From the NCBI GenBank assembly GCA_032158125.1, contig JASKOT010000002.1:496001-560000 (forward strand): a stretch of DNA of 64,000 nt, read 5' to 3'. This DNA comes from Papiliotrema nemorosa (taxonomy: Eukaryota > Basidiomycota > Tremellomycetes > Tremellales > Rhynchogastremaceae). This document shows positions 57,647-64,000 of the stretch, piece by piece; the first letter of the stretch is position 1; each line of letters starts with the position of its first letter. Under the pieces are notes generated by a model. It did no database searches. It was given only the letters and a program-made list of their open reading frames with translations, and was not told the DNA's origin. Made by a program: the position numbers and the translations under genes.

Positions 57647-58116
57647 ATGGTGTTTGGATACTTTGGACAGCTGTTCTACGTCGGGCTACTCCTTACGAAC
57701 GCTATCGCAATTCTGAGCGAGGAGCGTTTTTTAGCCAAAAGTGAGCTTCGCCTTCCTCCCACTGTCCCCGTTGATCCTGGTACAGGCACTGACAGAGGCC
57801 TACAGTCGGATGGTCGACACGTACATCGCAGAGCGCAAACTCTGGGTTCGGGCATGCTGCCAATCCCAACATATATGATCAGTCTTTCGGAGGAGGAAAT
57901 GAGGGAGCCAGTATAAAGTCGAAATTGGTCAATCTGATAAGTGCAACGAGGACGTTGATGAGAAGTGAGCTCCCTCCTCCCGATGATTTGAAGGCTGTGT
58001 CTGATGATCTTAGTGCCTCTGATAGTCGCCAATGTGGCAGTGTAAGTCCGGAGCATAATATTGAGCACCATAAGACTGATTATCATAGGATAATATACGA
58101 GCTGTTACTGGGTTAA
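57647..58116 (+). CDS. YOS1: Yos1/IER3IP1-family ER-Golgi membrane protein
   Basis: Yos1 is a small membrane protein of the Yip1-Yif1 complex needed for ER-to-Golgi transport. Four exons total exactly 309 nt (102 aa): 57647-57740, 57806-57964, 58014-58041 and 58089-58116. It starts MVFGYFGQLFYVGLLLTNAI, then AILSEERFLAKIGWS, the family's NAIA-x-L-x-EERFL-x-x-IGW signature. A luminal or cytosolic loop follows, then SKLVNLISATRTLMRMPLIV and a second span ending VIIYELLLG. Two membrane segments as expected. The loop is longer than in human IER3IP1. The stop is TAA at 58114-58116. Confidence 0.93.
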
Positions 58117-58575
58117 GGGCAGGATCCGAAGCCCAGGGCGTCAGCTTCTCTTCGAGAGGGCTCTTTGAGGTCCCGAAGCAGTCGCTGTGCAGCAGAACGA
58201 ACTCCTTGCTTGGTCTCGGTTGCATGGGGAGTGCTGGGAGCCAGAAGGAGGGACACACTATAGTGATATCTACGGCCCTGCATTGATGACCATACCATGC
58301 AAATCTCATAGCGCAGACGCTGCAATCCTAACGAGATTGTCTGTCTGCACAAAACAACAGAAACCCTTTTGAGATGTCTGCTACGTTGAAAGACGAAGCA
58401 ACATGAGATGCCCGCCGCGACGCGTCTTTGAACATTTCGATTCCTTCGCCCAACTTTTGTCCTTCTTCGACTTACTCTTACCGCATCTCAACCGCACCAT
58501 CATCATCGGCATTCTCATTCAAGTCTCTGCGACCGTAGACTTCTGCCAGCCCATACTTTCCCCTTCCCATCCGTT
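58117..58575. other. Intergenic region between YOS1 and the Pol epsilon subunit gene
   Basis: About 460 bases with a 3' UTR and a promoter; the last 150 bases are C/T-rich. I see no gene. Confidence 0.5.
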
Positions 58576-59309
58576 ATGCCGCCAAAAGGAGCCAAACTTG
58601 GACCCCCTCCCGTTCCAGAGGTCGACCCCGACTCACCCTCCGCCGTACAACAAGCAGAATACACACAGGGACTGTCAGAGTTCGAACTCCCCAAAACGAC
58701 ACTGGCAAAGCTCGCCAAAGGTTCAGTAAGCTGGATTTTTTTCTTAGAACAGCATGAACCTGACTCGTGCAGATACCAGATAATGTGAAGATGCAGCAGG
58801 AGGTCATCATGGCCTTGTTACGCGGTTCCACGTTGTTCATCAGCTACTTAAGTGAGTGCTCCTTCTCGATAATTCACGTCCGAGAATCGCTGATGTATCA
58901 GCCGCGACGTGAGGCCCATCAAGTCAGATGTGCGGCGGAAGGCTAATGTGTAGAGCTCACGATCAAGCTCTGGCAAGGTCAGGAAAATCGATAACAGCCT
59001 CGGATGTGATCAAAGCCATAACAGAGATGGATTTTGGACCTGCGGATAATCTGATACCATTGTTGGAAATTGAGCTCGCATGTAAGTCATCCGACACAAG
59101 GGTACACCAAACACGATCAGCGCTTATGGGTAGCTTATCGAGCACTGAACCAGCAAAGCAAGCAGACAAAGGCTGCTGCTCCTAGACCTTCCACCAGCTC
59201 TAGAGGCCGATCGCGCAAGTCGAACGCAACGGACAAGGCAGCGGGAGACGACGAGGATGAGGATGCAGGAGCAGGAGACCAAAGCGCAATGGTGGAGGAT
59301 GACGATTGA
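58576..59309 (+). CDS. DNA polymerase epsilon histone-fold subunit (Dpb4/POLE3-like)
   Basis: A histone-fold protein that pairs with a Dpb3/POLE4 partner in DNA polymerase epsilon and in ISWI-type remodelling complexes in the nucleus. The histone fold reads FELPKTTLAKLAKGS-IPDN (intron between), VKMQQEVIMALLRGSTLFIS, AHDQALARSGKSITASDVIK and AITEMDFGPADNLIPLLEIE. The C-terminus is basic and then acidic (RGRSRKSNATDKAAGDDEDE, ending SAMVEDDD), as in Dpb4/POLE3. The start is MPPKGAKLGPPPVPEV at 58576. Three introns of about 48-70 nt. The basic fold and MDF motif separate it from NF-YB, which has a different helix 2 region. Confidence 0.9.
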
Positions 59310-59476
59310 GAATGACGATTGAGGCAACCGCCTGAGCAGGGAGTGCAATATACGGGGAAGACAAGGGAGTTTAGAATAGCGTGACCAGCTCACGCATGTA
59401 TTTCAGCGCATTCTATGTACGTGTATCAACGAACTGGCCTGGGAAGCGATGGGCGGAGCGGAAGCCGTCGAGTCAT

Positions 59477-59968
59477 CTAGAAGATACAATCAAGAACTTC
59501 ACAGCACGCGCAACAAGCTAAACAAGTCGCACAGCACGCGCAGCACCCTGCTCCCCCAGCAGCTCCTGCAGCGGCAGTTCCAACTCCTCGATCATCTTGT
59601 TGGCCGTAGCCTGGTTGGCCGTTGTATGGGGGTTGACCGGGGTATCCTCCATTGGGCATCATCTGTTGATGGGGGACCTAGAAGTGTTCAGCGGGAGCCC
59701 AAACTCCAGAAATGCAACAAACGGGTGGATTTTGCTGTTGACTGGCGTGTTCAGTGATCCTCCCGGGAGAGAGAATGACAACTCACCTATAGTCGTAAGA
59801 TGGTTGTTGCCCTTGGTAGCCCTTCTCTCCTCCAGGTCCGTACGCATTTGGGTCATGGTACTGCATCTGTCCGTTCCCCGAATAACTCTGTTGCATTTCT
59901 GGTGGGGGAGGATATCCGCCGGGTTGACCTTGAGGTGGTGGACCGTTGTAGTAGGAGTTTGACGCCAT
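59477..59968 (-). CDS. CYSTM-type cysteine-rich tail protein with a 19-nt microexon
   Basis: CYSTM proteins are small, with a Pro/Gln/Gly/Tyr-rich cytosolic part and a C-terminal Cys-rich membrane-associated module; several act in stress tolerance. Exon 1 (59787-59968) encodes MASNSYYNGPPPQGQPGG to PSYDY. A 19-nt exon (59723-59741) encodes SQQQNPP with the flanking bases. Exon 3 (59477-59677) encodes PHQQMMPNGGYPGQ and ends in the Cys module GAGCCACCATCLACCACC then EVLDCIF. The sum is 402 nt (133 aa) and both introns are 45 nt. Without the microexon, joining exons 1 and 3 runs into a stop. I am confident of the family and fairly confident of the microexon. Confidence 0.82.
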
Positions 59969-60368
59969 GATGATGAGTCCGAGGAATTACTAGAGGCTTT
60001 GATGTTCGATAGTGAGCTGTAGGTCGAGTTGATGGTGGTTGTCAAGGCAGCTGCAGGTTGTACGGGCGAACAAAGGATGTTGGCAAGGGGGGAATGTACC
60101 GAGACTGTCAACTGTCCTTTATCGCTATGTCTCTTGTATCAGTTTTAGCTGTGCTAAGATGTTACAGCTGCGCATTTTTTGGGTTTTGTGGGCTATTTAT
60201 GCCAAGCTATGCCAATACCTGATCGTCGCTGGATACCTCGTTTCATGTTGAGAAGCGGAATGCGGGATTTATGTGGTGTGAGTTGGGATTTTTGGATGGA
60301 TTGCATGAGTCGCCATTGTACATAGTAGCTGATCCGGGTCTGGTGGTCATGACTGTCGATCTCACATC
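59969..60368. other. Intergenic region upstream of the CYSTM gene
   Basis: About 400 bases between the CYSTM start and the Dap1 stop. It has TATA-poor, T-rich stretches and no gene. Confidence 0.5.
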
Positions 60369-61077
60369 TCATGGCACGACCTTGCCGACAATGTTGTATC
60401 TCTAATGCATCAGCTCGAGCTCAGACCCGTGCCTGGGGATGATGGGGTCAAACACACCTTCTCAAAGAAGCTCTCCCATTGATCCAACACTTTCCTCTGT
60501 CCCTCATCTAGCCCTGAGTAATCTGCAATTGCATCCTTGGCCTCCAACGATGACATGCCTGAGCGTCAGTCCAGTCTCAAACCGCAGCTTAGGGGGAGGT
60601 ACGCACCCAATCCTCGACTGGCATCTTTCCCTGCAAAGACATTGTACCCAGCTCCCTTTCCATACATGTCTTTCTTGTGTGACACGTCAAACACTCTTCC
60701 CTTTATCGCGACATAGATGGGTTTTGAAGGATCCGATCCGTCGTACTGCTTCAAGTCGGTAACTGATATCGGGTCATCCTTCTCATCAGCCAAGACATCC
60801 ACCTCGTTTTCCTCGTGACTCACCTTTGGCAATTCGAGCTTTGCCGCTGGAGGGGACATGACGGATCCACCGGTCTATCATCAGTCCCAATAATCATCCA
60901 ACTCACCTTTTGGTCGTTCATCTTGCCGTGCGAGGATGAGGCGGCGGCGGCGGAAGAGGAAGAAGCGTGTGTGTGTGGTGTGACTTGAGCGGCTCTCTTG
61001 GCGTATACAGCAGCGGAAATTCCTACAGCACCAGCGATGAGTACAGGCGTAGAAGTGAGAGTATCAAGCCAGGACAT
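60369..61077 (-). CDS. DAP1: Dap1/MAPR-family membrane-associated heme-binding protein
   Basis: MAPR proteins (Dap1, PGRMC1) bind heme and support cytochrome P450 enzymes of sterol synthesis at the ER. Residues 1-25 form a membrane anchor (SWLDTLTSTPVLIAGAVGIS). After an Ala/Ser-rich linker a 32-nt intron (60875-60906) joins NDQK-TGGSVMSPPAAKLELP. The cytochrome b5-like domain reads ISVTDLKQYDGSDPSKPIYV, AIKGRVFDVSHKKDMYG and GAGYNVFAGKDASRGLG. The end is YSGLDEGQRKVLDQWESFFE and, after a last intron, KRYNIVGKVVP. The heme-ligand tyrosine of the family is expected in the KDMYG-x-GxxY region, and both tyrosines are present. The stop is at 60369-60371. Confidence 0.93.
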
Positions 61078-61626
61078 GGACTGGAACTACGAGGGGACAC
61101 TGAAGTGTATGTATGTGTGTATAGCGTATGCTGGACATGCTCGCTGATAGCCATGGAGGCGCTTCGGGTATATCGGATCCGAAAAGGGCTCAAGGCGACA
61201 GAGGGCATGCCAAAGTGGCAGCGCGACCCTCCTACAGGTTTCGCATTGCCAGGCGGAAACGGTAGGATACGGCGAGTGAGAGATGCCCCCGACGATATGC
61301 GAGCCTTGAGTTACTCATGGGAGGAAAGATGCAGAGACATGAACCCTTATAACCTAGAACCTTTCTGCCTTTATTCCCAATATTGACACGCTTCTTCGTC
61401 CTCGAAGGGGGTTGCATCACAAAAGATCTACAGATGAATTCACACATCTCACCTCACCGAGGCACCCTTTCTGATACTTTCGTCGAGCTTTGACCCCTCA
61501 TTCACGAAAAGCCTATAATCCATCCCCCTGATATTGCGATTCGACCCTCCACACATTTCGACACTTGACATCCTCAGCGACGACCTTCGGCGGCAATCAG
61601 AATCTCAGTCACCACTATATACTACG
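61078..61626. other. Divergent intergenic region between DAP1 and a hypothetical gene
   Basis: About 550 bases. A plus-strand frame (60967-61386) crosses it without domain character. The frame of the next gene is open from 61534 but has no ATG before 61627. Confidence 0.5.
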
Positions 61627-62637
61627 ATGTCCATTGATATCGCAGCAGGTCAATCTAACATGGGAGTTGTCTTCACCTCGGACTTTCTCGCTCTACCTAT
61701 GCCCTCGATCTCCCTCGAGGAAGGGATCGAATCTGCGCTCTGGGACACAATGAGACACATGTCCGATTCCAAAGTCAGAGGTCGAGAGGTCAACGATGCA
61801 GAAGCCCAAGACGTGGAAACGCTGCTCCGAAACAAACTCTCGGAAGACAAGCCATTCGCGGAGCAGTTCGCGTCCTGTGCCTCGGTAGCAGAATGTTGGG
61901 CTTGGCTTACTGATGTCGACAGCGGCATAGAAGACCAGCTGATAGACATCCGAAATCAGTCCCAAGACCGCGATTATGCTCATAAAAGGGAGACTACCGC
62001 TCGTTTATCAAAACGCTTGAGCAAGCTGACTGAGGCTGGGACCACCTACAGGAACTTGTGGCCCGACATGAAGACTTCATCCGAGTTCGCTAATCCATCG
62101 GTTGATCATGGAACTGTCTGTATCGACAATCTAGAGGAGACGGTCAGGGAAGTGAAGAATCTACGCGACTATCTGCACCAGCTGCCACTTGACGCAAGTC
62201 AGTGGACTTGGCGCAAATCGACCCGAAGAGACTACTTGGAGACACAAGCCGCCTTGATGGCAAAGCTCGGACGGGCACCGTCGACGGAATATCCACTCGA
62301 CCAAGACACCCAAGTGCAGCTTGCCAATCTACATCACGCATTTCAGGAATTGATCGCTTCACCGATGACCGCGGTGCAGGGCGAAGAAGGCTCAAACCCG
62401 CTCTGGAATGAGAAGGCTTGCTCGGATATCGAGATGGCGATCAGCACTCTCAAAGGCAAGCATCGAAAGAGATTGCCTTCCTCGCTGGAGTCCCGTAGCA
62501 GTGGTAGACAACCTCGGGGCCGCATCGAGAAGCACAGATCTCGACGTTCTGCTAGACCTGGTGGCTCGGACAGAAGCTCAGAGTGGCGCGACTCTGCTAG
62601 GCGACACCAGGAGTCGTGTGGCGATGAACTTGAATGA
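61627..62637 (+). CDS. Hypothetical intronless protein, 336 aa
   Basis: I do not recognise this protein. It starts MSIDIAAGQSNMGVVFTSDF at 61627, the first ATG of the frame. The middle is mostly helical and charged (EVNDAEAQDVETLLRNKLSE, REVKNLRDYLHQLPLDASQW). The last 45 residues are Arg/Ser-rich (GRIEKHRSRRSARPGG) and may be a nuclear signal or nucleic-acid-binding tail. No membrane segments or catalytic motifs. Being intronless among intron-rich neighbours is notable. It is convergent with the NAE1 gene, 228 bases away. Confidence 0.55.
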   Translation: MSIDIAAGQSNMGVVFTSDFLALPMPSISLEEGIESALWDTMRHMSDSKVRGREVNDAEAQDVETLLRNKLSEDKPFAEQFASCASVAECWAWLTDVDSGIEDQLIDIRNQSQDRDYAHKRETTARLSKRLSKLTEAGTTYRNLWPDMKTSSEFANPSVDHGTVCIDNLEETVREVKNLRDYLHQLPLDASQWTWRKSTRRDYLETQAALMAKLGRAPSTEYPLDQDTQVQLANLHHAFQELIASPMTAVQGEEGSNPLWNEKACSDIEMAISTLKGKHRKRLPSSLESRSSGRQPRGRIEKHRSRRSARPGGSDRSSEWRDSARRHQESCGDELE

Positions 62638-62864
62638 ATGAGGAAGACGTGTGATGTGCGGGCTGATCTCGGCACTGAATACAGTAGATGTGACGATGAT
62701 GAGTCGTTTGATGTGTGAATGCATAAAGTCAGATCTTGACCGGACTTGCGATGATGGCCGATCAGTTGATGCCCGATCAGTGAATCCATCGACATTCTGA
62801 GTGCACAATGAGTCATGACTGTGTCTACGATCGAGATGTAGTTGAGACGGCAAAGTCCTTGTGT

Positions 62865-64000
62865 TTACACCTTCAGCACGGTCGTTGTGCTTTTCACCAA
62901 ATCCACGATGAGCATGTTGTCGAGCGGCATATATTGATTCGTGACGAGCTTGATGGCTTCCTGAGCGACCAAGCCCCCTACGAATGCGGCTGTTGTAGGT
63001 AGCGCGCCGAATCCCCCTCGAACACTATACCATCAGCGAGGGCAGCAGGCATTCATGATGACTCACACTTCGGCGATACCTTGGACCACCTCCTCGGGTA
63101 GCGAGCCATCTTCACCCTTGGCGATAGCCTCCATTGTCTCTTCCAGCTCTCGCTGCTCGTTGGCAATTTTCGACGACGGTCTGGAGCCTGGCCAATGACC
63201 GTGTGTCACATGATATCGTTCAGATGCCTGGAAAGCGAGAAACTGTCCAACGGCATGTCTGGTTTCTGACCACTCTGCCAGCAATTGCTCATCTGGCAAT
63301 TAGTGCCGGTAAGAAAATTCAGCGTACCGATGATCTCCTTGATTTTCGACCCGACCTCCTGTCTCCCTTGCAGAGCAGTCCCTTTGATTATGGCCACACC
63401 ACTCGAGTTCTTCACAAACCCCTCCACTTCTCCATCCGGGATCGCATCCGCTGGCAGTCCGATCGACTCGAGGACAGTCGATAGGATGGAGCGATACTTC
63501 GCAAGATCGGCTTTATGTTGTTCTTTGTAGAGATTCTGCAGAGCGATGTATGCCGTGGTAGACGAGTGCATATCGGGTAGAGAAGGTGAAAGTGGCGGGA
63601 GAGCGTCCGACTCGAGGTATTTTCCCAGAGCGTGTAGCAGGATGTGCAGATTTTTGGACTCTCCATCAGGACCAATAACAATGGAGCCGGGAGAAAAACT
63701 TACGCCAGAAGAGACGTTTTTGACAGTTTGTTCTTCGAGCAACGACTTGATATTGTATGGGATCTGTGTGTCAAATCTGTTCGGCGACCTAGCACGACGC
63801 TGCTCCTGGCTTACCTCAGAGGTACTCGTCACCAGGAAAGCCTTTTCTTCTGCCTCTTGGAAGTTTTCCTCGTCTCCTTTACGTTTTCCAGCTGCCAAGA
63901 ACTTCTTGAACTCGTCCTTCTGCTCGTATACCGGTAGTTTGCCCTCGTGCTGGGTATTAGCTTCTTCCGAGCCATGATCGCTTACAAAGTCCTTCCACTG
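62865..64000 (-). CDS. NEDD8-activating enzyme E1 regulatory subunit (NAE1/Ula1-like), 5' end outside window
   Basis: The Uba3 partner that activates NEDD8/Rub1 for cullin modification. Only the C-terminal half lies in the window. Visible parts are ENFQEAEEKAFLVTSTSE, IPYNIKSLLEEQTVKNVS, KNLHILLHALGKYLESDALP, YIALQNLYKEQHKADLAKYR and SILSTVLESIGLPADAIPDG, which match the NAE1 lineage and not Aos1 or Uba1. The C-terminus reads GALPTTAAFVGGLVAQEAIK, then LVTNQYMPLDNMLIVDLVKS and ends TTTVLKV at the TAA at 62865-62867. At least five exons with introns near 63010-63065, 63668-63705 and 63773-63817. The adenylation Rossmann part lies beyond 64000. Confidence 0.88.

Noticed and set aside
57213..57716. 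167-codon plus-strand frame
   Set aside because: The real gene here is YOS1, starting at 57647 in another frame with a clear family match; the longer frame is a shadow.
61534..61626. Upstream extension of the 336-aa hypothetical protein
   Set aside because: No ATG occurs in this part of the frame; it opens with TTG.
1..64000. tRNA, rRNA, transposon or retroelement copies
   Set aside because: I saw no cloverleaf with A/B boxes, no rRNA-like stretch, and no transposase, integrase or reverse-transcriptase motifs. A tRNAscan and RepeatMasker run would be needed to exclude them fully.

Overview
The window is nuclear DNA of a basidiomycete fungus, most likely a Tremellomycetes yeast (Cryptococcus/Kwoniella relatives). 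Genes are dense and rich in short introns, mostly 31-60 nt, with gtgagt/gtaagt donors and CTGAC-like branch sites just before the acceptor. The household proteins are fungal in type: Yos1, Cbp4, Dap1, Lst8, cardiolipin synthase and a Rom2-type RhoGEF. I cannot name the species. I read 34 protein-coding loci, several of them tentative. I recognise no rRNA, tRNA, transposon or CRISPR array.

Layout. 0-10 kb holds a Gfo/Idh oxidoreductase (-), an UNC93-like MFS protein (+), a PAS-fold protein (-), a DUF1772 membrane protein (-) and a FucP-type sugar permease (-). 11.5-18 kb is an accessory-looking block of hypothetical genes. Two distantly related coiled-coil paralogues (11534-12262 and 16768-18036) bracket it, and it contains one probably broken gene, one model that will not splice cleanly, and small proteins. 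18.4-24.7 kb holds S-formylglutathione hydrolase, an OTU-plus-CUE-like deubiquitinase candidate and an amidase, all on the minus strand. 25.4-27.2 kb carries a tandem duplication of a small unknown gene together with its upstream region. 27.3-44 kb is a housekeeping run: SNF2 ATPase, cardiolipin synthase, cytosolic LeuRS, Cbp4, a 6-phosphogluconolactonase-family protein, mitochondrial AsnRS, Lst8 and a type II Hsp40. 44.5-57.2 kb is filled by two very large genes arranged tail to tail: a 2,095-aa disordered and repeat protein I do not recognise, and a DEP-DH-DH-PH-CNH RhoGEF with a duplicated DH domain. 57.6-64 kb holds Yos1, the Pol epsilon histone-fold subunit, a CYSTM protein, Dap1, a hypothetical protein and the NEDD8 E1 regulatory subunit, which is cut by the window end.

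The genes do not form one pathway. Themes that recur are TOR and Rho signalling (Lst8, Rom2-like), mitochondrial biogenesis (Crd1, Cbp4, mtAsnRS) and ubiquitin-like systems (OTU, NAE1, a SIM-bearing SNF2). The best candidates for something undescribed are the 2,095-aa protein with eight regularly spaced helical-hairpin repeats, the tandem gene pair at 25.4-27.2 kb, the duplicated DH domain, and the paralogue-bracketed block at 11.5-18 kb. Exon joins given below were worked out by hand from splice consensus and reading frame, without transcript data.
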